In this document: one piece after another, positions 52,184 to 60,207 of the stretch | How the letters are laid out: every line of letters starts with the position of its first letter | Numbering within the stretch: position 1 is the first letter of the stretch | Notes under the pieces: generated by a model | What the model was told of the DNA's origin: nothing | The model's input: the letters and a program-made list of their open reading frames with translations, nothing else | Databases searched by the model: none | NCBI RefSeq assembly: GCF_905207245.1 | Contig: NZ_CAJLKP010000020.1 | Span: 1 to 64,000 of the forward strand | Length of the DNA stretch: 64,000 nt | Reading direction: 5' to 3' | DNA from: an uncultured Bacteroides sp. | GTDB taxonomy: Bacteria; Bacteroidota; Bacteroidia; Bacteroidales; Bacteroidaceae | Made by a program: the position numbers and the translations under genes

Positions 52184-53620
52184 ATGGAAGATGTAAATTT
52201 CAGAAAAGGTGATGCCAAAACAGAAGTGTTTGGATCAAACAGAATGTTGCAACCCTCTCCGGTAGAGAAGATCCCTGACGGACCTACTACTCCCGAAATT
52301 GCTTATCAGATGGTAAAAGACGAAACTTTCGCTCAAACTCAACCCCGTCTGAATCTGGCTACATTCGTTACCACTTATATGGACGACTATGCCACCAAGC
52401 TGATGAACGAGGCAATCAACATCAACTACATTGACGAAACGGAATATCCCCGTATCGCCGTGATGAACGGAAAATGTATCAACATCGTAGCAAACTTGTG
52501 GAACTCTCCTGAAAAGGATACTTGGAAAACAGGTGCGCTGGCCATTGGTTCAAGTGAAGCATGTATGTTGGGCGGTGTGGCAGCTTGGCTGCGTTGGCGT
52601 AAAAAACGCCAGGCTCAGGGCAAACCATTCGATAAACCTAATTTCGTTATCTCAACCGGTTTCCAGGTAGTATGGGAAAAGTTCGCTCAGTTGTGGCAGA
52701 TTGAAATGCGTGAAGTGCCTTTGACCCTTGACAAGACTACTCTTGATCCGGAAGAAGCATTAAAAATGTGTGATGAAAACACCATTTGTATCGTACCTAT
52801 TCAGGGTGTGACATGGACCGGACTGAACGATGACGTAGAAGCATTGGACAAAGCTCTGGATGCTTACAACGCCAAGACCGGTTACGATATTCCTATCCAT
52901 GTAGATGCTGCCAGTGGTGGTTTCATCCTGCCGTTCCTCTATCCTGAAAAGAAGTGGGACTTCCGCTTGAAGTGGGTTCTTTCTATCAGTGTCAGCGGAC
53001 ATAAATTCGGTCTCGTTTATCCGGGTCTGGGCTGGGTTTGCTGGAAAGGCAAAGAATATCTGCCCGAAGAAATGTCATTCAGTGTAAACTACCTCGGTGC
53101 AAACATTACTCAGGTCGGCTTGAACTTCTCCCGTCCTGCTGCTCAAATCCTGGGTCAGTACTACCAATTCATTCGCTTAGGATTCCAGGGATACAAAGAG
53201 GTGCAGTATAATTCGCTGACCATTGCGAAGTATATCCATGACGAAATCGCCAAGATGGAACCGTTCGTCAACTATTCAGAAGAAGTGGTGAACCCGTTGT
53301 TCATCTGGTACATGAAACCGGAGTACGCCAAGAATGCTAAATGGACGTTGTACGACCTTCAGGATAAACTGTCGCAACATGGTTGGATGGTACCGGCTTA
53401 TACCCTGCCTTCTAAACTGGACGACTACGTCGTAATGCGTGTGGTAGTACGCCAGGGCTTCAGCCGCGACATGGCAGACATGTTGCTGGGCGACATCAAG
53501 AATGCTATCACTGAACTGGAAAAATTGGATTATCCTACTCCTACCCGCATGGCTCAGGAAAAGAACTTGCCGGTGGAAGCTAAGATGTTCAATCACGGTG
53601 GACGTAGACATAAGAAATAA
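52184..53620 (+). CDS. gadB: Glutamate decarboxylase
   Basis: 478 residues, matching bacterial GadB in length. PLP fold-type II decarboxylase: GSSEACMLGGVAAWLRW, HVDAASGGFILPF and the PLP lysine in SVSGHKFGLVYPG are present. The C-terminus ends FNHGGRRHKK; in E. coli GadB a C-terminal histidine closes the active site at neutral pH, so the histidines here may play that part. Converts glutamate to GABA and carbon dioxide, using a cytoplasmic proton. First gene of the gadB-glsA-channel-gadC cluster. Confidence 0.95.
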   Translation: MEDVNFRKGDAKTEVFGSNRMLQPSPVEKIPDGPTTPEIAYQMVKDETFAQTQPRLNLATFVTTYMDDYATKLMNEAININYIDETEYPRIAVMNGKCINIVANLWNSPEKDTWKTGALAIGSSEACMLGGVAAWLRWRKKRQAQGKPFDKPNFVISTGFQVVWEKFAQLWQIEMREVPLTLDKTTLDPEEALKMCDENTICIVPIQGVTWTGLNDDVEALDKALDAYNAKTGYDIPIHVDAASGGFILPFLYPEKKWDFRLKWVLSISVSGHKFGLVYPGLGWVCWKGKEYLPEEMSFSVNYLGANITQVGLNFSRPAAQILGQYYQFIRLGFQGYKEVQYNSLTIAKYIHDEIAKMEPFVNYSEEVVNPLFIWYMKPEYAKNAKWTLYDLQDKLSQHGWMVPAYTLPSKLDDYVVMRVVVRQGFSRDMADMLLGDIKNAITELEKLDYPTPTRMAQEKNLPVEAKMFNHGGRRHKK

Positions 53621-53623
53621 TTA

Positions 53624-53748
53624 AGTTGACGAGGAACTAGTTGACAAGGGGACAAGGGCTGCGCTATAAGATGGCGTATGGCTTATGCAGCGCAAAGCCT
53701 ACATAGCGCAGCCCCTCGTTCCCTTGTCAACTTCTCCCCTTGTCAACT
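53624..53748. repeat. Long palindrome between gadB and glsA
   Basis: Left arm 53624-53666 (AGTTGAC ... ACAAGGGCTGCGCTA) pairs with right arm 53703-53748 (TAGCGCAGCCC ... TTGTCAACT). TTGACAAGGGG occurs in direct and inverted form twice. It begins within five bases of the gadB stop and ends 15 bases before the glsA start, so it may decide how much gadB message reads into glsA. Confidence 0.75.
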
Positions 53749-53763
53749 CAAACAAGAAAAACT

Positions 53764-54729
53764 ATGGATAAAAAGATATCAATCTCTCAACTGAAAGAGG
53801 TTGCTCAGGAAGCTTATGAACAAGCGAAGGGCAACACAGGGGGAAAAAACGCCGATTACATCCCCTACCTTGCCAACATTGACAAGAACCTGTTCGGCAT
53901 CAGCCTTTGTCTGATGAACGGACAGACTATTAACATAGGCGATACAGACTATCGTTTCGGTATAGAGTCCGTTTCAAAAGTACACACAGCTATTCTTATC
54001 CTCCGTCAGTACGGAGCACAGAAAGTGCTCGACATGATTGGTGCGGATGCTACGGGATTGCCTTTCAACTCCATCATCGCCATTTTGCTGGAGAACGACC
54101 ACCCATCTACCCCGTTGGTAAATGCAGGTGCCATTTCGGCATGTTCTATGGTGACTCCGGTAGGTGATTCTGATAAGAAGTGGGAAGCCATCGTACAGAA
54201 TATCACTGAATTGTGTGGTTCTGCTCCACAATTGATTGATGAGTTGTATAAGTCGGAAACAGCTACAAACTTCAATAATCGTTCCATCGCATGGTTGCTG
54301 AAGAACTATAATCGTATCTATGATAATCCGGACATGGCACTCGATTTATACACACGCCAGTGTTCACTGGGCATCACTGCACAACAACTGGGTATTGCCG
54401 CCGGAACCATCGCAAACAATGGTGTGAATCCTGTTACGAAACAGGAAGTTTTCGAGGCTTCACTGGCTCCGAAGATTACTTCCATGATTTCTACCGTAGG
54501 TTTCTACGAACACTCGGGCGACTGGATGTACACTGCCGGAATACCTGCCAAGAGCGGTGTAGGTGGTGGCGTTATGGCGGTATTGCCCGGAGTATTCGGC
54601 GCATCTGCTTTCGCACCTCCTTTGGACGAAGCAGGAAATTCTGTTAAAGCACAGCTCGCCATCAAGTTCATCATGAACAAATTAGACCTGGGCGTGTTCA
54701 ATGGTGACCGTGTAACCATTGTAGAATAA
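53764..54729 (+). CDS. glsA: Glutaminase A
   Basis: 321 residues from ATG 53764. Beta-lactamase-fold glutaminase: ESVSKVHTAILIL contains the catalytic Ser-x-x-Lys, NAGAISACSMV and the GIPAKSGVGGGVMAVLPG segment near the C-terminus complete the site. Releases ammonia and glutamate from glutamine; the ammonia takes up a proton and the glutamate feeds GadB. The frame continues upstream to 53740 but those codons lie in the palindrome arm. Confidence 0.93.
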   Translation: MDKKISISQLKEVAQEAYEQAKGNTGGKNADYIPYLANIDKNLFGISLCLMNGQTINIGDTDYRFGIESVSKVHTAILILRQYGAQKVLDMIGADATGLPFNSIIAILLENDHPSTPLVNAGAISACSMVTPVGDSDKKWEAIVQNITELCGSAPQLIDELYKSETATNFNNRSIAWLLKNYNRIYDNPDMALDLYTRQCSLGITAQQLGIAAGTIANNGVNPVTKQEVFEASLAPKITSMISTVGFYEHSGDWMYTAGIPAKSGVGGGVMAVLPGVFGASAFAPPLDEAGNSVKAQLAIKFIMNKLDLGVFNGDRVTIVE

Positions 54730-54754
54730 AACAATCTCTCTTTTTCATAAATAT

Positions 54755-54792
54755 AGGCGTCATCAGTCCGTTGAGGATAGATGGCGCCTTTT
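54755..54792 (+). terminator. Intrinsic terminator of glsA
   Basis: AGGCGTCATC, 15-base loop, GATGGCGCCT then TTTT; one G-T opposition. Twenty-five bases after the glsA stop. Confidence 0.75.
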
Positions 54793-54800
54793 CCATGAAT

Positions 54801-54883
54801 GAGTTATGAGTTACGAGCTACGAGCTACAAGTTTGCTGCGTTGTATCTGCATACTCGTAGCTTGTAGCCCGTAGCTTGTTACT
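54801..54883. repeat. Palindromic GAGCTACGAGCTAC repeat between convergent genes
   Basis: Left arm 54801-54832 (GAGTTACGAGCTACGAGCTA) and right arm 54853-54883 (CTCGTAGCTTGTAGCCCGTA) pair across a 20-base loop; the right arm runs into the last codons of the channel gene. Confidence 0.65.
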
Positions 54884-55595
54884 GATTCAATTGCTTATAG
54901 TATTCTTCTTTCTGCTGATTGCGCTTCTGTACAAGACTGGTTACGTACACCGTAAATATCGGGAACATCATCATGCCCAGTGCAGCCAACACAACGGATA
55001 ATACACGCCCGGTCACCGTTACCGCTATGATATTGGACCCTACCGTCGTCACATCCATAAAGGCCCACCACAAGGCATCTCCATAACCCGTAACCAGCGT
55101 ATTCGTTCCATGCTCCATGACATAAAATGCCAGACTGGAGAAATAGACTGTGGCAAGCAGGGTGGTCAGATAAGTGACAAACAAGCCGGATGCCTTATTA
55201 TACGTCAACCATCCCACAACAATCGCCATTGCATACCCGCCACGCACCAACGGAATGAAACGCAACAGATAAGTAATCTCATCAGAGAAAGTCCACCCCG
55301 CCCAGGAAATTATACTCTGATATGGGATAGCTACCAACAAGAAAATAAAGTGAGTGGCGAAATAACGTCCTTTATGCTTTGCTAAAAACCACTCTAAAAT
55401 AAAGTCCAGCAAAAACAGCACGCACACCGCAAACTGAACCTTCATAAATACCGTCTGGGTATAAAAAGGAATACCCTTGAAGGTGTCTACTGAAATACTA
55501 ATCACCAAAAACAGCGAGAGCAACAGAATAATAATGTGTAAGACACCATAAATTCCTTTCTCCCGCAACGAAAATTCTGAAAGAGCCATTTTCAT
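54879..55595 (-). CDS. Two-pore-helix-type ion channel with altered filter (voltage-gated-like)
   Basis: 238 residues, about six membrane helices. The last two flank a pore loop ALWWAFMDVTTVGSNIIAV. Potassium channels have TVGYG or TVGFG here; this protein has TVGSN, so one half of the selectivity filter is changed. The fourth helix region (YLLRFIPLVRGGYAM) has only two arginines. Encoded opposite to gadB-glsA and gadC but within the cluster, a position kept by ion-channel genes in other Bacteroides gad clusters as far as known. It may balance charge during antiport. Ion selectivity unknown. Confidence 0.78.
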   Translation of the reverse strand: MKMALSEFSLREKGIYGVLHIIILLLSLFLVISISVDTFKGIPFYTQTVFMKVQFAVCVLFLLDFILEWFLAKHKGRYFATHFIFLLVAIPYQSIISWAGWTFSDEITYLLRFIPLVRGGYAMAIVVGWLTYNKASGLFVTYLTTLLATVYFSSLAFYVMEHGTNTLVTGYGDALWWAFMDVTTVGSNIIAVTVTGRVLSVVLAALGMMMFPIFTVYVTSLVQKRNQQKEEYYKQLNQ

Positions 55596-55774
55596 AATAG
55601 TACTAATTTATATGTTATGAATAAAATCGAATTGACTGCCTTGAAACGCCTTACACATAGCATTTGTTTAAGTGTTAAAAAGCACACTTTCACTTTATCT
55701 CCGAAAACAACTCCCCCAAGATGTTGTTATAGAGACTGATTTTAAAACATATTTTTCACCTAAAACCTTAACTT

Positions 55775-57370
55775 ATGGCAAATATTAAACAAACAGTGAA
55801 GCTGGGTGTGTTCACCCTCGCAATCATGAATGTGACAGCAGTAGTATCCCTACGTGGACTACCTGCCGAGGCCGTGTACGGAATGAGTTCGGCCTTCTAC
55901 TACTTATTTGCAGCTATCGTATTCCTTATACCGACGTCACTTGTCGCTGCGGAATTGGCTGCGATGTTCCAGGACAAACAAGGTGGTGTATTCCGCTGGG
56001 TAGGCGAAGCCTACGGTAAGCGGTTCGGTTTCCTTGCCATCTGGGTGCAATGGATTGAAAGTACCATCTGGTATCCCACCGTATTGACTTTCGGTGCCGT
56101 ATCCATCGCCTTTATCGGCATGAACGATGCACACGACATGTCCCTGGCAAGCAATAAGTATTACACACTCGCCGTTGTGCTCATCATCTACTGGCTCGCC
56201 ACATTCATCTCACTGAAAGGTATGGGATGGGTAGGTAAAGTAGCCAAAGTCGGCGGTATGGTCGGTACCATTATCCCGGCAGCCCTGCTGATTATCCTGG
56301 GTATCATTTATCTGGCCAGTGGCGGACATTCCAATCTGGACTTCCACAGCAGCTTCTTCCCCGACCTGACGAACTTCGACAACGTCGTGCTCGCCGCAAG
56401 TATCTTCCTCTTTTATGCCGGTATGGAAATGGGCGGTATCCACGTAAAGGATATGGAAAACCCATCCAAAAACTATCCGAAAGCAGTATTTATCGGTGCT
56501 GCAATCACAGTTATCATTTTCGTGTTGGGTACCTTCGCACTGGGTGTCATCATCCCGGCCAAGGATATCAGTTTGACACAGAGTTTGCTGGTTGGTTTCG
56601 ACAATTACTTCAAGTATATCCATGCTTCCTGGTTGTCACCGATTATTGCTATTGCATTGGCATTCGGCGTATTGGCAGGTGTATTGACATGGGTTGCCGG
56701 TCCGTCTAAAGGTATCTTTGCCGTAGGTAAAGCCGGTTACATGCCTCCGTTCTTCCAGAAGACTAATAAACTGGGTGTCCAGAAGAACATTCTGTTCGTA
56801 CAAGGTGGTGCGGTAACCGTATTGAGCCTCTTATTCGTAGTTATGCCTTCCGTACAGAGTTTCTATCAGATTCTGTCACAGTTGACAGTGGTTCTTTACC
56901 TCATCATGTATATGTTGATGTTTACGGGAGCTATCGTACTGCGTTATAAGATGAAGAAGTTGAACCGTCCGTTCCGCATCGGTAAGGGTGGCAACGGTTT
57001 GATGTGGTTCATCGGCGGACTTGGTTTCTGCGGTTCTCTGTTGGCGTTCATCCTGAGCTTCATCCCGCCCAGTCAGATTTCAACAGGTAGTAATACGGTT
57101 TGGTTCTCTGTACTGATTATCGGTGCAATTGTTGTTGTGGCAGCACCGTTCATCATCTACGCATGCAAGAAACCGTCCTGGGTTGACCCAAACACTAACT
57201 TCGAGCCTTTTCACTGGGAAGTACAACCCCAAGTTGCTGCATCTGCTGCAACAACTACAGCTACTACAGCCACTGCTACTACAGCAGGAACTACAAACAC
57301 AGCTACGGCAACTCCTCATGCAACTCCTACCGGTACTGCAACAAATAATTCCGATACACCTAAATCATAG
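55775..57370 (+). CDS. gadC: Glutamate:GABA antiporter
   Basis: 531 residues, twelve helices of the APC fold. GADC-like features include FTLAIMNVTAVVSLRGLP at the first helix, VAAELAAMFQDKQGGVFRWVG and WVAGPSKGIFAVGKAGYMPP. It brings in glutamate and exports GABA, completing the proton-consuming cycle with GadB. The last 45 residues are a low-complexity tail of A and T (AASAATTTATTATATTAGTT and onward), in the place where E. coli GadC has its pH-sensing C-plug. Leader resembles those of the other decarboxylase genes (CCTAAAACCTTAACTT). Confidence 0.92.
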   Translation: MANIKQTVKLGVFTLAIMNVTAVVSLRGLPAEAVYGMSSAFYYLFAAIVFLIPTSLVAAELAAMFQDKQGGVFRWVGEAYGKRFGFLAIWVQWIESTIWYPTVLTFGAVSIAFIGMNDAHDMSLASNKYYTLAVVLIIYWLATFISLKGMGWVGKVAKVGGMVGTIIPAALLIILGIIYLASGGHSNLDFHSSFFPDLTNFDNVVLAASIFLFYAGMEMGGIHVKDMENPSKNYPKAVFIGAAITVIIFVLGTFALGVIIPAKDISLTQSLLVGFDNYFKYIHASWLSPIIAIALAFGVLAGVLTWVAGPSKGIFAVGKAGYMPPFFQKTNKLGVQKNILFVQGGAVTVLSLLFVVMPSVQSFYQILSQLTVVLYLIMYMLMFTGAIVLRYKMKKLNRPFRIGKGGNGLMWFIGGLGFCGSLLAFILSFIPPSQISTGSNTVWFSVLIIGAIVVVAAPFIIYACKKPSWVDPNTNFEPFHWEVQPQVAASAATTTATTATATTAGTTNTATATPHATPTGTATNNSDTPKS

Positions 57371-57390
57371 GATTGTATTCGAAAACAATG

Positions 57391-57430
57391 AAAATGGGAC
57401 TGTACATATCGCTTGTACAGCCCCATTTTT
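57391..57430 (+). terminator. Intrinsic terminator of gadC
   Basis: AAAATGGG A CTGTACA, seven-base loop, TGTACAG C CCCATTTTT: strong stem with T-tail, 20 bases after the stop. Confidence 0.85.
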
Positions 57431-57481
57431 ATTAATCCATTGATTATCAACAAATAGCATTTACATACAATTTACCACAGG

Positions 57482-57590
57482 ATGTAAAAGCATTTACCGC
57501 CGTATGTAACGCTCTTTACCTCGGCATGTAACGGTCTTTACCTCGGTATGTAACGACCTTTACCCCGGCGTGTAAATGGAGTTATCATTT
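57482..57590. repeat. 22-bp tandem repeat cluster, unit ATGTAACGnTCTTTACCTCGGn
   Basis: Four head-to-tail units of exactly 22 bases start at 57482, 57504, 57526 and 57548, each beginning ATGTAA and holding TTTACC; a partial fifth (GTGTAAATGG) starts at 57570. TTTACATAC at 57460 onward gives the first inverted half. Between the gadC terminator and the convergent monooxygenase gene; no open frame. Confidence 0.9.
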
Positions 57591-57689
57591 GGGGTAAACA
57601 AAATTCCCACGGGAGGAAACAACCGTACCCATAAGGCTATGTCATATCCGTTGACAGTAAACAAACCCATTTCACTTCCTGAGATAAAA

Positions 57690-57772
57690 AATCCGTCTCA
57701 CAAGATGAATAATTTCATCCTACGAGACGGATATTCCCATCTCACGAGGCTAAACGGTTCGTCTCGTGAGAG
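57690..57772. repeat. 22-bp-period repeat cluster with hairpin, unit GTCTCACGAG
   Basis: Units of 22 bases start at 57695 (GTCTCACAAGATG), 57717 (ATCCTACGAGACGG), 57739 (ATCTCACGAGGC) and 57761 (GTCTCGTGAGAG). AATCCGTCTC (57690-57699) pairs with GAGACGGATATT (57724-57735), and CTCACGAG with CTCGTGAG. It ends just before the stop of the convergent gene (57785). The remaining bases 57591-57689 show nothing I can name. Confidence 0.8.
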
Positions 57773-57784
57773 CATATTTCTTTC

Positions 57785-58726
57785 TTAATCTTTCAGTTCA
57801 TCCCATGCTCTTTTATATCCTTCCGTCAGCTCCTGCATTACCTCAGCAACCGTCTGTATCTGTCTGCCATAAAGCAATGCTGATGCCTGCCCTATCTCCA
57901 ACTCACCTTCTTCAAGGTCTCCATAAAAGATACCTTTCTTGGCACGCCCATGCGCCAGGAGAATACGAAGTTCATCCTGGGTTGCTCCCACCGCTTCAGC
58001 AGCTTCCACTGCATCGCGGAAATTGCTTCTTGCCAGACGTACCGGAGCAAGTTTTTTTAGCAATAACCTGGTATCACCCTCTTGCAAACGCAGGCAGTAG
58101 TCCTTGAAATATTCGTGGGCGGAACTTTCCTGTGTCAACGCAAAGCGCGTACCTATTTGTACACCTTCCGCTCCCAACACTCGGGCGGCAAGCATGGCTT
58201 CGCCCGTGGCAATCCCTCCGGCAGCAATCAACGGTAAAGTAGTGGCTGCACGTACGGCAGGTATCAGGCACAAAGTGGTAGTTTCTTCCCTTCCGTTGTG
58301 TCCGCCGGCTTCAAAGCCCTCAGCCACAACAGCATCAACACCCGCCTCTTCGGCCTTCATCGCAAAGCGGGAAGAACTGACCACATGTACCACTGTCACA
58401 CCTCTTTCTTTCAGCCATCCGGTCCATTTGGCAGGACTTCCGGCAGAGGTAAATACTATATTGACTCCCTCATCCACTATTATCTGCATGATTTCTTCAA
58501 TCTGCGGATACATCAACGGAACATTAACCCCAAAAGCATGATGTGTAGCGGCACGACATTTGCGGATATGTTCGCATAAAGTCTCAGGATGCATCGAACC
58601 TGCTCCAAGCAAACCCAGTCCACCCGCATTACTCACCGCCGACGCCAGGCGCCAGCCACTACACCAAACCATACCACCTTGGATTATTGGATATTTTATT
58701 CCGAAAAGGGAAGTAATTCTGTTCAT
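57785..58726 (-). CDS. Nitronate monooxygenase / FabK-like flavoprotein
   Basis: 313 residues, TIM barrel of the NPD/FabK family: GIKYPIIQGGMVWCSG opens it, EGFEAGGHNG is the phosphate-side loop, and IAAGGIATGEAMLAARVLGAEGVQIGTRF binds FMN (shown here as IAAGGIATGEAM and GAEGVQIGTRF). Could be an enoyl-ACP reductase of the FabK type or a nitronate monooxygenase; the two are hard to separate by eye. No fatty-acid genes are adjacent. Single gene. Confidence 0.8.
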   Translation of the reverse strand: MNRITSLFGIKYPIIQGGMVWCSGWRLASAVSNAGGLGLLGAGSMHPETLCEHIRKCRAATHHAFGVNVPLMYPQIEEIMQIIVDEGVNIVFTSAGSPAKWTGWLKERGVTVVHVVSSSRFAMKAEEAGVDAVVAEGFEAGGHNGREETTTLCLIPAVRAATTLPLIAAGGIATGEAMLAARVLGAEGVQIGTRFALTQESSAHEYFKDYCLRLQEGDTRLLLKKLAPVRLARSNFRDAVEAAEAVGATQDELRILLAHGRAKKGIFYGDLEEGELEIGQASALLYGRQIQTVAEVMQELTEGYKRAWDELKD

Positions 58727-58804
58727 AGTTTCCTTCGTTTAGGCATTATTAAGGAAGAAACAAGAAAAAAGGACGAAAGGTTCGGAAAAAAAGGCGATAT
58801 GTCA

Positions 58805-58857
58805 TAAAAACTGCACCCGGAAATACGAATATACAACATACGCATAACCGGGTGCAC
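58805..58857 (-). terminator. Intrinsic terminator of the ECF sigma operon
   Basis: On the minus strand TGCACCCGG, 27-base loop, CCGGGTGCA, then GTTTTTATG. It lies about 55 bases after the last stop at 58912. Confidence 0.7.
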
Positions 58858-58911
58858 AAATAATACAAATGAAGATTAAACAATAATCCCTATAATAAAC
58901 ACATCTTTTCC

Positions 58912-59595
58912 TTAATTACTAATTGCCTTGACCGGAGCTTTTATCAGCACTGTGGCAGAGTCTCCATATGCCCGCAAAACTTCCAACGTGCGAGCCCGGC
59001 GCTTACGCCCCTTGACATTCCAGAATTCCTTTGTAAAAGGCGCCATGAAATCTAATCCGCCTATACCTCCGCCACTGGCACCCTGCCAACTACCTACTGC
59101 CATATTATTCGCCCGTTCCGTAACCCGGTAACGCATTCCGGTTGCCTCTATCTCAGCTACACTTTTGCGTATGCCTTTATCAAAAGGACGTTTTGCCCAG
59201 TCAGAGTAAATCTTAAGTACCGTAAGCTCATAAAAAGGATCGTCCCGCCACGTATTCTTATCTATTTTAATTTTCTTCTGATACACCGGATCCCAGTTGT
59301 ACTTTGTATTTGCCGTATAAGGGCGCAGGGTAAGGACAACTTTCTTCTTCGGCGTATTGGGTATCTCGGGTAGTGTTGTGTTGAAATCCAGCCATTTTTT
59401 TTCCGTCGACATCTGTTGTGTACCTATGGGCTGATCCACTCCCAGCTCTTTCAGTACCTCCGGATTCAACTTCATCTCCCCCTCTCCGTCCAGCAGGCGG
59501 CGCAATCGCAGAGAGTCCTGAGGTGTCCAGTTCTGAGCGCAAAGGGGAAGGACTACTGCAAAAAGCAGTCCGATTATAGTGCAATATTTTCTCAT
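58912..59595 (-). CDS. DUF4858-like secreted protein
   Basis: 227 residues with a signal peptide (IIGLLFAVVLPLCAQ). Residues 20-60 (QDSLRLRRLLDGEGEMKLNP) look like a short exported repeat segment, followed by a body with YNWDPVYQKKIKIDKNTW and GIGGLDFMAPFTKEFWNVKG. No catalytic motif. Last gene of the sigma-factor operon, 12 bases after the lipoprotein gene. Function unknown. Confidence 0.6.
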   Translation of the reverse strand: MRKYCTIIGLLFAVVLPLCAQNWTPQDSLRLRRLLDGEGEMKLNPEVLKELGVDQPIGTQQMSTEKKWLDFNTTLPEIPNTPKKKVVLTLRPYTANTKYNWDPVYQKKIKIDKNTWRDDPFYELTVLKIYSDWAKRPFDKGIRKSVAEIEATGMRYRVTERANNMAVGSWQGASGGGIGGLDFMAPFTKEFWNVKGRKRRARTLEVLRAYGDSATVLIKAPVKAISN

Positions 59596-59607
59596 TAATT
59601 TATTTTC

Positions 59608-60189
59608 TTACCACCACATATATCCGCTTCCACAAAGCGGTTCATCGTAACAGGGGTCTATGGTCCACATCGTGCGGGGATATTTACGGCTCTCCCACCA
59701 GCGGCGGTAACGGGCAGCAGCATCCAGCACTTCGTCATCGGATAAAAAGTAAATGCCCTCATAATTTTCTGCATCCGCATGTACCATCTTACAGCCCATC
59801 GAGGCATTCTGTCCCAGACGGATGGTTTCCACTGTCCACAAGATGCACTCGCCTAAGCGGAGTTTACCTCCTGCGGAGTAAGAGACCGGTGCCAACGGGA
59901 AAGAAGGAATGACCGTCAAATCTTCGACATACTTCAACAAACCTTCTATGTCGTTAACGGTAAACCGGGGCACAGTGTTCAAACCTTCCGGACTTTCTAC
60001 TGAATACTTCCCTCCTTTCAACTGCTTGACAAACAAATCCACATCAGGATTATTATAATCCAGCGTCTCTTCGGTGCATGACACAAAAGAAAGAGAAAAA
60101 CAAAAGAGCAACGCCAACAAGGCAGCGCGATATGAGCGGATATTGATTCGTCCGCCAGCGAGTATAGTATTTAGAGATAGAGTTCTCAT
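59608..60189 (-). CDS. DUF4943-like lipoprotein
   Basis: 193 residues with a late signal sequence (ALLALLFCFSLSFVSC) whose cysteine is the lipidation site; the 20 residues before it are unusually long, so the true start may be later. The mature part has DVDLFVKQLKGGKY and GKLRLGECILWTVETIRLG and ends with aromatic residues (GSGYMWW). Probably periplasmic or outer-membrane attached. Placed between the barrel protein and the DUF4858-like gene; function unknown. Confidence 0.65.
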   Translation of the reverse strand: MRTLSLNTILAGGRINIRSYRAALLALLFCFSLSFVSCTEETLDYNNPDVDLFVKQLKGGKYSVESPEGLNTVPRFTVNDIEGLLKYVEDLTVIPSFPLAPVSYSAGGKLRLGECILWTVETIRLGQNASMGCKMVHADAENYEGIYFLSDDEVLDAAARYRRWWESRKYPRTMWTIDPCYDEPLCGSGYMWW

Positions 60190-60207
60190 TGTTATATTAT
60201 ATTAAGG

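Noticed and set aside
57482..57590. CRISPR array in the 22-bp tandem repeats
   Set aside because: Units are head to tail with a 22-base step and no constant 28-36-base repeat with unique spacers; no cas genes anywhere in the window.
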